Shown here one piece after another: positions 1 through 10,159 of a stretch of 64,000 nt of DNA. The notes beneath the pieces were generated by a model. That model saw nothing but the letters and a program-made list of their open reading frames with translations, searched no databases and was not told the origin of the DNA. Within the stretch, counting starts at the first letter, position 1. Every line of letters starts with the position of its first letter. Made by a program: the position numbers and the translations under genes. Source of the DNA: Rhizobium sp. G21 (GTDB lineage: Bacteria > Pseudomonadota > Alphaproteobacteria > Rhizobiales > Rhizobiaceae); the NCBI RefSeq assembly GCF_014158035.1, contig NZ_JACFXW010000001.1, positions 3,450,001 through 3,514,000 on the forward strand, in the 5' to 3' direction.

Positions 1-1
1 C

Positions 2-400
2 AATCTCTTCCGCTTCCGGCGTGCGCTCGGGCTGATGAGCTTTTATTACGCGCTGATGCATGTGCTGACCTACGCCATCCTCGACCGGGCGCTGGTGCTT
101 TCCGAAATCGTCGCCGACATCATCAAGCGGCCCTATATCATGGTAGGCATGGCGGCGTTCGTGGGCCTGGTCGCGCTGGCGGTCACGTCCAACAACTGGT
201 CGATCCGCAAGATGGGCCGCAACTGGGGTCGGCTGCATCTCCTGATCTATCCGGCCGCCATTCTCGGCGTCACGCATTTCATCATGGCGGTCAAAAGCTG
301 GCCGCCGCGGCCGCTGGTCTATATCGCCATCATCGCCGTGTTGTTGCTCTACCGGCTGGCCAAATACACGGCCGCTCAGCGGCCCTTCGCTTCGGCATAA
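2..400 (+). CDS. msrQ: MsrQ heme-binding subunit of the MsrPQ methionine sulfoxide reductase (5' end outside window)
   Basis: This is the C-terminal part of the inner-membrane b-type heme subunit that passes electrons from the quinone pool to periplasmic MsrP, which repairs oxidised methionines. The frame is open from the first bases, with an Arg-rich loop (RFRRALGL) typical of MsrQ/YedZ. At least three hydrophobic helices follow, and the SNNWSIRKMGRNWGRLH loop and the His residues after it fit heme or quinone binding. The end overlaps the convergent amidotransferase gene by 25 bases. The start and msrP would lie to the left of the window. Confidence 0.88.
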   Translation, partial: NLFRFRRALGLMSFYYALMHVLTYAILDRALVLSEIVADIIKRPYIMVGMAAFVGLVALAVTSNNWSIRKMGRNWGRLHLLIYPAAILGVTHFIMAVKSWPPRPLVYIAIIAVLLLYRLAKYTAAQRPFASA

Positions 401-1131
401 GCGCGCACGGCGTCGCCGAAGGATTTGAACAGGCGGGCGGAGGTGGCGTCGCTTTCGACCCAGTATTCCGGGTGCCACTGCACGCCGATGGCGAAATTCG
501 GCGCGTCGATGACGGACACCGCCTCGATCGTGCCGTCTTCGGCAACGGCTTCGACAGTCAGCCGGGGCGCGGTGACGCCGATCGCCTGACGATGCAGCGA
601 ATTGACCTGGAATTCGCCGGCCCCGAGGGCTGCGGCGATGCAGGAGCCTTCCTTGACCTTCACGGTCTGCCGGATGGCATACATCCTGTCGCGCTCCGGC
701 ACGTCGGGACGGCGGTGATCCCAGACGCCGGGCTTCTCCTGAATTTCGGTTTCCAGCGTGCCGCCGAGCGCGACATTGAGCTCCTGAATGCCGCGACAGA
801 TGGCGAGCAGCGGCACGCCGCGATCGATGGCGCGGCGGATCAGCTCCATGCTCGTCGCGTCGCGAGCCGGATCATAGGGGCCGTTCTGTTCCGAAGCGTC
901 GCCGCCGTAAAGCGAGGGATGCACATTCGAGCGCGACCCGGAAATCAGTACGCCGTCGACACGGTCGAGGATGGCGTCGATATCGTTGCCGCTTTCGAGA
1001 GCGGGCACGACGATGGCGGTTGCGCCCGCGCCCTTGACCACGGCGTTGACATATTGTTGCGGCGTCGCATGCCAGTAGTAACCTTCGATTTCGCGCGTGT
1101 CGGCGGGAATGGCGATGATCGGGCTGGGCAT
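376..1131 (-). CDS. Class I glutamine amidotransferase-like hydrolase, gamma-glutamyl-GABA hydrolase (PuuD) family
   Basis: Members of this family cleave gamma-glutamyl amides, for example gamma-glutamyl-GABA to GABA and glutamate in the Puu putrescine pathway. The nucleophile Cys sits in LLAICRGIQELN, an SGSRSNVHP segment lies upstream, and the partner His/Glu lie in GVQWHPEYWVE near the C-terminus. I chose the start at 1131 because GGAG lies 7 bases upstream; an in-frame ATG at 1149 has no ribosome site. The protein is 251 aa, normal for the family. It stands alone, but a PuuA-like ligase and an aminotransferase occur near 58-61 kb, so a polyamine role is possible. The exact substrate is unproven. 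Confidence 0.85.
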   Translation of the reverse strand: MPSPIIAIPADTREIEGYYWHATPQQYVNAVVKGAGATAIVVPALESGNDIDAILDRVDGVLISGSRSNVHPSLYGGDASEQNGPYDPARDATSMELIRRAIDRGVPLLAICRGIQELNVALGGTLETEIQEKPGVWDHRRPDVPERDRMYAIRQTVKVKEGSCIAAALGAGEFQVNSLHRQAIGVTAPRLTVEAVAEDGTIEAVSVIDAPNFAIGVQWHPEYWVESDATSARLFKSFGDAVRAYAEAKGR

Positions 1132-1352
1132 GCTCGTCTCCGGCGTCATTGGGAACGGCCATCAAGTGGCGCGTCGGCTTTGCGATGTCAATCGCCTCAT
1201 TCCTAAAACGAAGCGCCTAACTATCGGTAAGCACTATCTTACTGCGACGGAAGCATAAGGAAAATCCGATGTTCGCGTCTTGCGGGCGCCATGGGGGCAT
1301 GCTTAACATCCGCGTCGGGCGAGGGCGACCTCGCTGGGGAAAGCAAAACTGA

Positions 1353-2483
<1,131 letters not shown>

Positions 2484-2507
2484 AACCGCAACGCTGATCC
2501 TGCCCGG

Positions 2508-2543
2508 CCCGGAACGTCCGTCGTTCCGGGTCTCTTTGATTTT
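2508..2543 (+). terminator. Rho-independent terminator after the TRAP binding-protein gene
   Basis: A 9-bp perfect stem (CCCGGAACG / CGTTCCGGG, 5-base loop) is followed by a T-rich stretch (TCTCTTTGATTTT). It lies 25 bases after the stop codon and shows that the TRAP gene is monocistronic. Confidence 0.75.
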
Positions 2544-2714
2544 CGACGTCGCTTTCAATCGATTTTATGTCGCTTGGGGGCCCGCCTGAGATTGCGCGGC
2601 CCTAGACCTTTGTGTAAGGCCTGAAGCAGCGCCGAGGTTCAGCCTCAGGCTGTAGGGGAGTAGGACAAAGCGCCGGGAGACAGTATTCCGCGCTTTCAGA
2701 ATGGGAGAATTCGA

Positions 2715-2936
2715 ATGGCCGAACATCACACCGGACCGGCGGAAGTTGGCGCGTCGATGGACTACGCCGAACATGAGAAGACGTATAGCGGTTTCCTCTG
2801 GGCCGCCAAATACGGCACGATGGCCGTCGCGGTGTTGCTGATTGCGATGACGGTCGGCTTTTTCACCGGCGCCGGTTTTATTTTCTCGGTCCTGCTGTTC
2901 ATCGTCCTGACGATGGCCGGCTTCTTTTTGATCTGA
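2715..2936 (+). CDS. aa3-type cytochrome c oxidase subunit IV family small membrane protein
   Basis: This 73-aa protein matches the short alphaproteobacterial cytochrome oxidase subunit IV family (COX4_pro_2). It has a hydrophilic N-terminus with the conserved MDYAEHEKTYSGF motif, followed by two closely spaced hydrophobic segments that fit a membrane hairpin. GGGAG stands 7 bases before the ATG. In many Rhizobiales this small gene lies immediately before the transhydrogenase genes, as here. It may stabilise the aa3 oxidase, or simply share the pnt promoter; the sequence does not decide this. Confidence 0.88.
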   Translation: MAEHHTGPAEVGASMDYAEHEKTYSGFLWAAKYGTMAVAVLLIAMTVGFFTGAGFIFSVLLFIVLTMAGFFLI

Positions 2937-3025
2937 CATTTCGATCCGCGCGAAGCGACGTCCGGCCGTGACTGCGGCCGGAGCCTTTCGTGCGCCTTAA
3001 ATTTGGCGAAGAGGAGAGCCGGCGC

Positions 3026-4168
3026 GTGGGCAGTCTGATATTCGTGGCGAAAGAGACCGAGGGAGCAGAGCCGCGGGTGGCGGCGTCTCCCGACACGGTC
3101 AAGAAAATGAAAGCATTGGGCTTTGACGTGGTCGTCGAAGCCGGAGCGGGCTATGCGTCGCGTATCCCGGACGCTGAATTCGAGAAAATGGGATCCCGCG
3201 TCGGGAGCGGCTCGGACGCTGCTTCCGCCGATGTGGTGTTGAAGGTTCGTCGGCCGACCGCAACAGAACTCGCGGGCTACAAGCCCGGCGCCATCGTTCT
3301 CGGAGTCATGGACCCCTATGGCAATGACGAGGCGCTTCAGGCCATGGCGGCGGCCGGCGTCTCCGCCTTCGCCATGGAACTGATGCCGCGCATCACACGT
3401 GCCCAATCCATGGACGTGCTGTCGTCGCAGGCCAATCTCGCCGGCTATCAGGCCGTGATCGACGCGGCATCGGAGTATGACCGGGCCATGCCGATGATGA
3501 TGACCGCAGCCGGCACCGTGCCGGCGGCGAAGGTCTTCGTGATGGGCGCGGGCGTCGCGGGCCTGCAGGCCATCGCCACGGCGCGGCGTCTTGGGGCGGT
3601 GGTGTCGGCGACCGACGTGCGTCCCGCCGCCAAGGAACAGGTCGCCTCGCTCGGCGCCAAGTTCATCGCCGTCGAGGACGAAGAATTCAAGGCGGCGGAG
3701 ACCGCAGCCGGTTACGCAAAGCCGATGTCGGCGGAATACCAGGCCAAGCAGGCGGCGCTGGTGGCCGAGCACATCGCCGAGCAGGATATCGTCATCACCA
3801 CCGCACTCATTCCCGGACGTCCGGCGCCGCGGCTCGTCAGCCGCGAGATGCTGAAGGCGATGAAGCCGGGTTCGGTGGCGGTCGATCTCGCCGTCGAGCG
3901 CGGCGGCAATATCGAAGGCGCGGTTGCGGGCGAGGTTGTGGAGGTCGAGGGCGTCAAGGTCATCGGCCATCTCAATGTCGCCGGCCGCATCGCCGCCTCC
4001 GCGTCGCTGCTTTACGCCAAGAACCTCGTGACCTTCCTTGAGACCATGGTGTCGAAGGAGACCAAGACGCTCGACCTTAATATCGAGGACGAGCTGGTCA
4101 AGGCGACCATGCTGACCCATGGCGGCAAGGTCGTTCACCCCAATTTCGGCGGCTCGAAGGAAGGCTGA
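3026..4168 (+). CDS. pntAA: Proton-translocating NAD(P) transhydrogenase subunit alpha part 1 (NAD(H)-binding)
   Basis: This is the soluble NAD(H)-binding domain I of the transhydrogenase, which couples hydride transfer from NADH to NADP+ to proton re-entry. The N-terminal alanine-dehydrogenase-like half is followed by a Rossmann fold ([22 protein letters not shown]) with the [15 protein letters not shown] region and the [13 protein letters not shown] motif. I prefer the GTG at 3026 ([10 protein letters not shown]), which has GAGGAG 9 bases upstream; a GTG at 2990 would add 12 residues. The protein is 380 aa. It is followed one base later by pntAB and then pntB, the usual three-gene form in alphaproteobacteria. 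Confidence 0.93.
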   Translation: MGSLIFVAKETEGAEPRVAASPDTVKKMKALGFDVVVEAGAGYASRIPDAEFEKMGSRVGSGSDAASADVVLKVRRPTATELAGYKPGAIVLGVMDPYGNDEALQAMAAAGVSAFAMELMPRITRAQSMDVLSSQANLAGYQAVIDAASEYDRAMPMMMTAAGTVPAAKVFVMGAGVAGLQAIATARRLGAVVSATDVRPAAKEQVASLGAKFIAVEDEEFKAAETAAGYAKPMSAEYQAKQAALVAEHIAEQDIVITTALIPGRPAPRLVSREMLKAMKPGSVAVDLAVERGGNIEGAVAGEVVEVEGVKVIGHLNVAGRIAASASLLYAKNLVTFLETMVSKETKTLDLNIEDELVKATMLTHGGKVVHPNFGGSKEG

Positions 4169-4169
4169 G

Positions 4170-4578
4170 ATGGCGATGGAAACTCTGGATAAAGCACTTC
4201 AAAATCTCGACGCGGCGGTGGCCGCCGTCCATCAGGCCGTCGAAACGCAGCCGTCCATCGCGGATGCGGCGCATGCGCTGTCGGGCGGGGCGATCGATCC
4301 CTTCGTCTTTCGACTGGCGATCTTCGTTCTGTCGATCTTCGTCGGCTATTACGTGGTCTGGTCGGTGACGCCGGCGCTGCACACGCCGCTGATGGCGGTG
4401 ACCAACGCCATTTCCTCCGTGATCGTGGTGGGCGCGCTGCTCGCAGTCGGCCTGTCGGCGAGCGGTTTCGCCACCGGCTTCGGCTTCGTGGCGCTGATCC
4501 TCGCCTCGATCAACATTTTCGGCGGCTTCCTGGTCACCCAGCGCATGCTCGCCATGTACAAAAAAAAAAGAAAAGTAA
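4170..4578 (+). CDS. pntAB: NAD(P) transhydrogenase subunit alpha part 2 (membrane), apparent frame break at a 10-A tract
   Basis: This is the membrane part of the alpha subunit, about 135 aa, with a hydrophilic N-terminal helix and then hydrophobic segments ([36 protein letters not shown]). The family normally ends in a short Lys-rich tail. Here the tail is encoded by ten consecutive A residues (4560-4569). As written, the frame runs on for about 350 nonsense residues through pntB. With nine A residues it would end [11 protein letters not shown] and stop at TAA 4576-4578, just before the pntB ribosome site. I take this as the real end. The cause is either a base-count error or transcriptional slippage. 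Confidence 0.88.
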
Positions 4579-4590
4579 GGGGCGAAATCC

Positions 4591-5991
4591 ATGTCCGTCA
4601 ATTTCGCAGCCTTTCTCTATCTCGTTTCCGGCGTGCTGTTCATCATGGCGCTCCGCGGGCTCAGTCATCCCTCCACCAGCCGACAGGGAAACCTCTACGG
4701 CATGGTGGGCATGGGCATCGCCATCGTCACCACGCTGCTGCTCGCCAAGCCGACATTTGGCGGGCTGGCGCTGATCGTGCTTGGCCTCGCCATCGGCGGC
4801 GGCGTGGGCGCGGTCATCGCCCGGCGCATCGCCATGACGTCGATGCCACAGTTGGTCGCCGGTTTCCACTCGCTGGTCGGTCTCGCCGCGGTGCTGGTGG
4901 CGGCGGCGGCGCTTTACGCGCCGTCCTCGTTCGGCATCGGCGAGGTGGGTCAGATCCATGGCCAGGCGCTGGTGGAAATGTCGCTGGGCGTCGCGATCGG
5001 CGCGATCACCTTCACCGGTTCGATCATCGCCTTCCTGAAGCTCGATGGACGCATGAGCGGCAAGCCGATCATGTTGCCGATGCGGCACGCACTGAACATC
5101 GCCATCTTCGCGGCGATCGTGGTGCTGATCGGCGTTCTCGTGGCCACCGAAAGCCATTTCGTGTTCTGGCTGATCGTGGCTCTCGCGCTGGCCTTCGGCG
5201 TGCTGCTGATCATCCCGATCGGCGGCGCCGACATGCCGGTGGTTGTGTCGATGCTCAACTCCTATTCGGGTTGGGCGGCGGCCGGCATCGGCTTCACGCT
5301 CGGCAATCTGGCGCTGATCATCACCGGCGCGCTGGTGGGCTCGTCGGGCGCGATCCTCAGCTATATCATGTGCAAGGGCATGAACCGCTCCTTTGTGTCG
5401 GTCATCCTCGGCGGCTTCGGCGGCGACGCGGGGGCTTCCGCCGCCGCGGACAATTCCGACAAGACGGTCAAGCAGGGCTCGGCCGACGACGCCGCCTATC
5501 TGATGGCCAACGCCTCCAAGGTGATCATCGTGCCGGGTTACGGCATGGCGGTGGCCCAGGCCCAGCATGCGCTGCGCGAGATGGGCGACAAGCTCAAGGA
5601 AGCCGGGGTCGAGGTTAAATACGCCATCCACCCGGTCGCGGGCCGCATGCCCGGCCACATGAACGTGCTGCTCGCCGAAGCCAATGTTCCCTATGACGAC
5701 GTGTTCGAACTCGAAGACATCAATTCGGAGTTTGCGCAGGCCGACGTCGCCTATGTCATCGGCGCCAATGACGTCACCAATCCGGCGGCGCGCGACGACA
5801 AGTCCTCGCCGATCTACGGCATGCCGATCCTCGATGTCGACAAGGCCAAGACCTGCCTGTTCGTCAAGCGCTCGCTCGGCTCCGGCTATGCCGGCATCGA
5901 CAATACGCTGTTCTACAAGGACGGCACGATGATGCTGCTCGGCGACGCCAAAAAGGTGACGGAAGACATCGTCAAGGCTTTGGCGCACTGA
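4591..5991 (+). CDS. pntB: NAD(P) transhydrogenase subunit beta
   Basis: This 466-aa integral membrane subunit forms most of the proton channel and carries the NADP(H)-binding domain III. The N-terminal part has about eight hydrophobic helices ([20 protein letters not shown] onward). The C-terminal domain shows [20 protein letters not shown], the NADP loop, followed by [32 protein letters not shown] and the terminal GDAKK region, all hallmarks of PntB. AAGGGG lies 8 bases before the ATG. It is the last gene of the unit and is followed by a strong terminator. Confidence 0.96.
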   Translation: MSVNFAAFLYLVSGVLFIMALRGLSHPSTSRQGNLYGMVGMGIAIVTTLLLAKPTFGGLALIVLGLAIGGGVGAVIARRIAMTSMPQLVAGFHSLVGLAAVLVAAAALYAPSSFGIGEVGQIHGQALVEMSLGVAIGAITFTGSIIAFLKLDGRMSGKPIMLPMRHALNIAIFAAIVVLIGVLVATESHFVFWLIVALALAFGVLLIIPIGGADMPVVVSMLNSYSGWAAAGIGFTLGNLALIITGALVGSSGAILSYIMCKGMNRSFVSVILGGFGGDAGASAAADNSDKTVKQGSADDAAYLMANASKVIIVPGYGMAVAQAQHALREMGDKLKEAGVEVKYAIHPVAGRMPGHMNVLLAEANVPYDDVFELEDINSEFAQADVAYVIGANDVTNPAARDDKSSPIYGMPILDVDKAKTCLFVKRSLGSGYAGIDNTLFYKDGTMMLLGDAKKVTEDIVKALAH

Positions 5992-6012
5992 CATCTCGCC
6001 ATCTCCGCCACC

Positions 6013-6045
6013 AAACCCCGCCCTGAACCGGCGGGGTTTTCGTTT
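6013..6045 (+). terminator. Rho-independent terminator after pntB
   Basis: A GC-rich hairpin (AACCCCGCC / GGCGGGGTT, 7-base loop) is followed by TTCGTTT, 22 bases after the pntB stop. It ends the pnt operon. Confidence 0.8.
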
Positions 6046-6111
6046 GCACGTTCCGCGCGATCTCGATAGCTTCGATATGCTTGTTGTCTTCAATAAAAGT
6101 AGTTACATTAA

Positions 6112-6381
6112 ATGCGGATCGTGTGGGACGAAATCAAGCGGCAGGCGAATTTGCGCAAGCACGGCTTCGATTTCGCTGCGCTGGATATGGGTTTTTTTGA
6201 ACGCGCCCTCATCTTTCCAGCGAAACAGGGGCGTCGTCAGGCCATCGGCCTGTTCGTCGAGCAGATGGCGGTGGTGATCTTTTTCCGACTTGGGGAGGAG
6301 GGACTGTCGATCATCTCGATGCGCGCGGCGAACCGCAAGGAAAGGGCTCTTTATCATGACGCAAAAAATGACCAAGCCTGA
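6112..6381 (+). CDS. brnT: BrnT family type II toxin
   Basis: BrnT is a small RelE-fold ribonuclease toxin. The 89-aa protein begins MRIVWDEIKRQANLRKHGFDF, the family signature (WDE..K...N..KHG.DF), and ends with an RAANRKERALY segment matching the conserved R(x)A...E...Y catalytic region. The downstream brnA starts inside its 3' end, as is usual for this pair. I see no ribosome-binding site before the ATG. A possible promoter (TTGTTG, 17-base spacer, TACATT) ends only two bases before it, so the message may be nearly leaderless. Confidence 0.9.
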   Translation: MRIVWDEIKRQANLRKHGFDFAALDMGFFERALIFPAKQGRRQAIGLFVEQMAVVIFFRLGEEGLSIISMRAANRKERALYHDAKNDQA

Positions 6382-6664
6382 TGATCCGGATTTCATACAC
6401 GGCTTTCCGCGCGAGATCTGGGAGGAAGTGTCCGACAATCCCGAACTGACCGAAGAGGATTTCAAGCTCGCCAGGCCCTTCCGCGAGGTGTTCCCGGAAC
6501 TGGCCGCGGAGATCGAACGCAGCCGTGGGCGGCCGGCGTCCGAGAACCCGAAGAAGCAGGTCACGCTCAGGCTCGATGCCGATGTGGTCGCCCGTTACAA
6601 GGCGGGCGGCAAGGGATGGCAGAGCCGCATGAACGCCGATCTTCGCAAGGCGCTCGGCCTCTGA
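6356..6664 (+). CDS. brnA: BrnA family antitoxin (ribbon-helix-helix)
   Basis: BrnA neutralises BrnT and represses the pair's promoter. The 102-aa protein has an acidic N-terminal half rich in toxin-contacting residues (PREIWEEVSDNPELTEEDF) and ends in a ribbon-helix-helix DNA-binding segment (KKQVTLRLDADVVARYKAGG..WQSRMNADLRKAL), the standard BrnA C-terminus. The ATG at 6356 overlaps brnT by 26 bases, implying coupled translation. It abuts the convergent oxidase gene with no gap. Confidence 0.9.
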   Translation: MTQKMTKPDDPDFIHGFPREIWEEVSDNPELTEEDFKLARPFREVFPELAAEIERSRGRPASENPKKQVTLRLDADVVARYKAGGKGWQSRMNADLRKALGL

Positions 6665-7732
6665 TCAGGAGAAGCGCGACAGGCGATAGGGCGCGAGCAG
6701 CGGCTCGGCTGCGCCGTCCAGCACTTCCTTCGCTGCGAAATCGCCGATGGCTGGGGCGAGCGTGATGCCGGAATGGGTGACCGTGATATAAAGGCCGGGA
6801 ACGCCCTCGGCGCGGCCGACGATCGAGAAACCGTCCTCCGGGATGGGGCGAAAGCCGATGCGGTAGCCTTCGAGCTCCAGCTGGTCGCCGCCGACGAGGC
6901 GCGAGCACATGTCGTCGAACACCCGCCTGGCCGTGGCGGCGGGATCGGCGCCGGGATCCGTGCCGTTGAAGGAGGTGGAGGCGATGATGCGGCCATCCGG
7001 CGCCTGGCGCATTTCCATTTCCGGCGCAACGACGATATGATTGAGCAGGCGAGGGGCGGGCTTGGTGTCGATGATGAGGCCCGGCGAGGAACTCATGGGC
7101 ACTTTGACGTCGGCGGTTGCGGCAAGCGCCGCAGTCTCAGCGCCGGCGGCGAGGATCACCTCGTCGGCTTCGACGACGCCGTTCGCCGTCACGACGCCGA
7201 CCACACGGCCGTTTTTGAAGGACAGCGCCGAGATCTCGGCGCTGTCATGGACAGTTGCGCCGAGACGTTCGGCGTCCGCCAGCAGCGCGAGCGCGACGGG
7301 ACGCGGCTCCACCATGCCCTCGCCGGAGATCTTCAGCGCCCAGTCGGGAGCATGTTTGATGGCCGGCTCGAGGCGCAGGATCTCGTCCCGCTCGATCCGT
7401 TCGAGATCATAGCCCCAGCTCGCATGTTCCTCCGCGAACTTTTCCAAACCCTCCGGCGGCAGGTCGTAGCAGATCGAGCCGCACCAGTCCGGGCTGACGC
7501 CGGGGACGGCGGCTGCGAGCCTGAGCCAGCCGGCCATGGCCGCCATGCGCAGGCGGAAATAGGGTTCGGGATTGCCCCAATTGGCGTTGATCCAGGCGAA
7601 GGAATTGGGCGTGGCCACGCCGCCGCGCTTGCCGCACACCACCGTCACCCGCGCTCCCGCCTCGGCCAGATGCCAGGCGATGGAGGCTCCGATGACGCCG
7701 CCGCCGATGACGATGATGTGTTTGCCCGACAT
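6665..7732 (-). CDS. FAD-dependent oxidoreductase of the DadA/glycine oxidase family
   Basis: This enzyme probably oxidises a secondary or D-amino acid with FAD. The N-terminus carries the dinucleotide-binding motif (IIVIGGGVIGASIAWHLAEAG) with the expected acceptor strand (VTVV). A second FAD-contacting strand appears near DEVILAAGAETAALA, and the C-terminal FRPIPEDGFSIVGR...GLYITVTHSGITLAP block closes the DAO fold. It is 355 aa, in the normal range. It lies upstream of brnA on the opposite strand and downstream of a beta-propeller gene, so context does not give the substrate. Confidence 0.85.
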   Translation of the reverse strand: MSGKHIIVIGGGVIGASIAWHLAEAGARVTVVCGKRGGVATPNSFAWINANWGNPEPYFRLRMAAMAGWLRLAAAVPGVSPDWCGSICYDLPPEGLEKFAEEHASWGYDLERIERDEILRLEPAIKHAPDWALKISGEGMVEPRPVALALLADAERLGATVHDSAEISALSFKNGRVVGVVTANGVVEADEVILAAGAETAALAATADVKVPMSSSPGLIIDTKPAPRLLNHIVVAPEMEMRQAPDGRIIASTSFNGTDPGADPAATARRVFDDMCSRLVGGDQLELEGYRIGFRPIPEDGFSIVGRAEGVPGLYITVTHSGITLAPAIGDFAAKEVLDGAAEPLLAPYRLSRFS

Positions 7733-7786
7733 GCCGATTCCTCTGTTGCGCCGCCAACTTATCGTCGGAGACGGAAAAGGGAAGGT

Positions 7787-8697
7787 CTAGCTTTCCATGG
7801 GATAGGAGACGAAGGCGAAGCGCCGGCCATCCGGGGACCAACTGTTGACGTTGATCGTGCCCTGGCCGCCGTGCAGGCTCGCTACTGTTTCCGCCGCCGC
7901 CCAATCGCCATTCCGCACCAGTCGCAGCTCGACCGGCAGGTTTTCGGGATGTCCCCGCGTGCGCTCGGGATAGGAGAGATAGCAAGCGAGATCGCCTGTT
8001 GGCGCGAGATGCGGAAACCAGTTGACGCCGGCGTTGAAAGTCAGCTGTTCGAGGCTGCCTCCGTCGCGTCTCATCCGCGCGATCTGGGCATGTCCCGGCG
8101 TCGCGCTGAAATGCTCGGTGTTGAAATAGATCCACTCGCCGTCGGGAGAATATTCGCAGCCATCCGCGGGTTTCGCCCCATAGGTGAGCTGGCGCAATGC
8201 GTCGCCATCGGTTCGCATCACATGGATATTGGCCGCCCCCAAGGGCCATGGGGCCCGGGCTCGACACCGACGAAAGCGAGCTCGGCGCCGTCGGGGCTGA
8301 CGCCATGCAGGAAATGCCGGAGCGGGCGATCGGGAGCGTGGCGGCTGACGGGCCAAAAGCGCCGCGTCGCGAGCGACACGCCGTAAATGCGCCAATCGTA
8401 ACAGGAGACATAGATCGTATCGCCATCCGGCGCGGGTACATGGTCGTTGTTGACGAAGGGTAGGCCAGGGATGTCGAGCTGCTGAAGATCGCCTGACGCG
8501 AGGTCGAGCGTCCAGAGAAGGCCGTCGCCGTTCAGAAGAAGCCGGTCCGGCCAAGGCCAGTTCGGCGCTTCCAGCAGAAGATCGCGGGTGCGGAACGCTT
8601 CCCTCGTCTGTCCGGTGTCGGCGTCGAAGATATGGACGGTGCAGCTTTGCATCGGCAGCAGCCGTCGATGATCTCTCTGGACATCTTCCTGAGCCAC
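7787..8697 (-). CDS. PD40/TolB-like beta-propeller protein (oligogalacturonate-lyase-like), apparent frameshift
   Basis: The protein has repeated WD-like PD40 blades: SPDGAELAFVGVE, YSPDGEWIYFNTEHF, LAPTGDLACYLSYPE and SWSPDGRRFAFVSYP. The N-terminal half (residues 1 to about 152) and the C-terminal half lie in different frames. They join at a C5 tract (8236-8240, G5 in the coding strand). One more G gives GPHGPWGAANIHVMRTDG and a continuous protein of about 303 aa. The GTG start at 8697 has AAGGAGAA upstream. No signal peptide is visible, so it may act in the cytoplasm on a sugar, or serve as a scaffold. It sits upstream of and co-directional with the DadA-like gene. Confidence 0.72.
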
Positions 8698-8726
8698 GCC
8701 GATTCTCCTTCGCACGCGCATCCATG

Positions 8727-8750
8727 AAAAAGGCCGCTCGCGGCGGCCTT
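8727..8750 (-). terminator. Rho-independent terminator after the TPR lipoprotein gene
   Basis: Reading the minus strand, an 8-bp stem (AAGGCCGC / GCGGCCTT, 5-base loop) runs into five T residues, 11 bases after the TPR gene stop. Confidence 0.75.
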
Positions 8751-8760
8751 CACTACGTGG

Positions 8761-9648
8761 TTATTGCGCCGCGACGCCGGTCGCGGCCCGTGTTCTCGCC
8801 ACACCGTCTCGGGCCGGCTGGTATTTGAGATCCAGCGACAAAGCATGCGCATAAGACTTGTAGGCGCGTCGCGCGTCGCCCTTGCGTTCGTAGATCAGCG
8901 CCTGGTTGGCCCAGGATTCGGCTAGCGATCCATCCAGTTCGATGGCGTGATTGAAGTCGGCGAAGGCGTTGTCGTCGTCGTTCATCGCCACATAGGAAAT
9001 GCCGCGGCCGTTATAGGGCTCTGCGGAATTCGGCGAGAGCGAGATGGCGGTCGAGAAGTCTTCGATCGCCTTGGCGTGATTGCCGCGCTTCTGGTAGATC
9101 AGGCCGCGATTGTGATAGGCGCGCGGATCGGTCGTGTCGAGGCCGATCGCCTGATTGTAATCGTTCATCGCCGGGTCGAGCTGACCGGCCTGGCGATAGA
9201 CATTGCCGCGGCCGATAAAGGCGACGTCGTAACGCGGATTGAGCTTCAGCGCCGTGTTGTAGTCGGCGAGCGCCGCTTCGGGCTGGCCCATGTTGCGGTA
9301 GATCAGCCCACGATTGGCGTAGGCCTGATAGAAGCGCGGGTTGAGCGCGATCGCCTGGTTGAAGTCAGCCAAAGCGCGCTTGAATTCGCCGGCGCGGCCA
9401 TAGGCCGATCCACGCGTGTTATAGCCTTCCGGATCCTGCGGGTTGGATTCGATCACCGAAGTCAGCGACGCGATGTTTTCCTCGCCGCCCTGGGCCTTGT
9501 TGATGCGGATCGTGTCCGTCGTATCGGTCGTGTTGCAGGCGGCGAGCGCGAGCGTGAGCCCCGTCATGGCCAGGCCGATACGGACCTTTCGACCCAGGCC
9601 ATGGGCCTGTGCGAGGAGGGAAGTGGCGAGGCTATTGTGTCGGAGCAT
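8761..9648 (-). CDS. Tetratricopeptide-repeat lipoprotein
   Basis: The 295-aa protein has a lipoprotein signal: a basic N-terminus, a hydrophobic core, and the lipobox LALAAC with Cys about residue 38. It is then built of about six TPR units, each with the pattern AYxNRGLIYxxxGxxxxAxxDYxxAIxLxP, filling most of the mature chain. Such proteins are envelope scaffolds that bind partner proteins; NlpI-like adaptors are an analogous case. The start at 9648 (MLRHNSLATS) gives a proper signal peptide. An upstream in-frame start at 9690 would add 14 residues. It is monocistronic. Confidence 0.85.
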   Translation of the reverse strand: MLRHNSLATSLLAQAHGLGRKVRIGLAMTGLTLALAACNTTDTTDTIRINKAQGGEENIASLTSVIESNPQDPEGYNTRGSAYGRAGEFKRALADFNQAIALNPRFYQAYANRGLIYRNMGQPEAALADYNTALKLNPRYDVAFIGRGNVYRQAGQLDPAMNDYNQAIGLDTTDPRAYHNRGLIYQKRGNHAKAIEDFSTAISLSPNSAEPYNGRGISYVAMNDDDNAFADFNHAIELDGSLAESWANQALIYERKGDARRAYKSYAHALSLDLKYQPARDGVARTRAATGVAAQ

Positions 9649-9755
9649 GATCGGTTCTTCGCGCAAGCTGCCGGAGCAGGGGACAATCAAAAAGGCGGCG
9701 GCGACTCACATCGCCCCCGCCAGACAACATCGAATTTCGTCAAGACGACGGCGGT

Positions 9756-9986
9756 TCAGCGCGCGGCAGCGGCGCGACCCGTCACGAGGCCTTCGCGCTG
9801 GGCGCGCTTGCGCGCCAGCTTGCGAACGCGACGAACAGCCTCGGCCTTTTCGCGAGCGCGCTTCTCAGAAGGCTTTTCGTAGTAGTCGCGCATCTTCATT
9901 TCACGAAAAATGCCTTCGCGCTGCATCTTCTTCTTCAGAGCGCGGAGAGCCTGATCAACATTGTTGTCGCGAACCAGTACCTGCAC
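9756..9986 (-). CDS. rpsU: 30S ribosomal protein S21
   Basis: This small basic 30S protein acts in translation initiation near the anti-Shine-Dalgarno helix. The 76-aa sequence starts [25 protein letters not shown], the standard alphaproteobacterial S21 N-terminus, and continues with [27 protein letters not shown] and a basic tail. The gene stands alone, co-directional with the TPR gene 108 bases downstream. Confidence 0.95.
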   Translation of the reverse strand: MQVLVRDNNVDQALRALKKKMQREGIFREMKMRDYYEKPSEKRAREKAEAVRRVRKLARKRAQREGLVTGRAAAAR

Positions 9987-10132
9987 GTGAATCCCGTTCC
10001 TTGTCTCGAGTTGAGCCCGGCCTTGAGGCGCAGGGCGAACAAAATAAATTCGCTAAGCCGGACGGCCAAGCGATTGACGCAAGCAACTACCAGATCAAAT
10101 GCGGCAAGTCCAGTGGTTCCCGTCATATTTTG

Positions 10133-10159
10133 AACCGCAGCCAGCGGTTATGCTGGCTG
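10133..10159 (+). promoter_or_regulatory. Two overlapping dyads upstream of soxB
   Basis: In the 293-base gap between rpsU and soxB, AACCGC-N5-GCGGTT (10133-10149) overlaps a perfect 8-bp hairpin CAGCCAGC-N6-GCTGGCTG (10138-10159). They share bases, so only one can form as a hairpin at a time. The position, about 120 bases before soxB, suits an operator or leader structure for sarcosine-responsive control. The regulator is unknown. The rest of the gap shows no convincing gene. Confidence 0.4.

Noticed and set aside
4119..5618. A 499-residue protein formed by pntAB running into pntB
   Set aside because: Only the first roughly 150 residues make sense; the rest is out-of-frame pntB, rich in Arg and His. 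It is a by-product of the ten-A tract.
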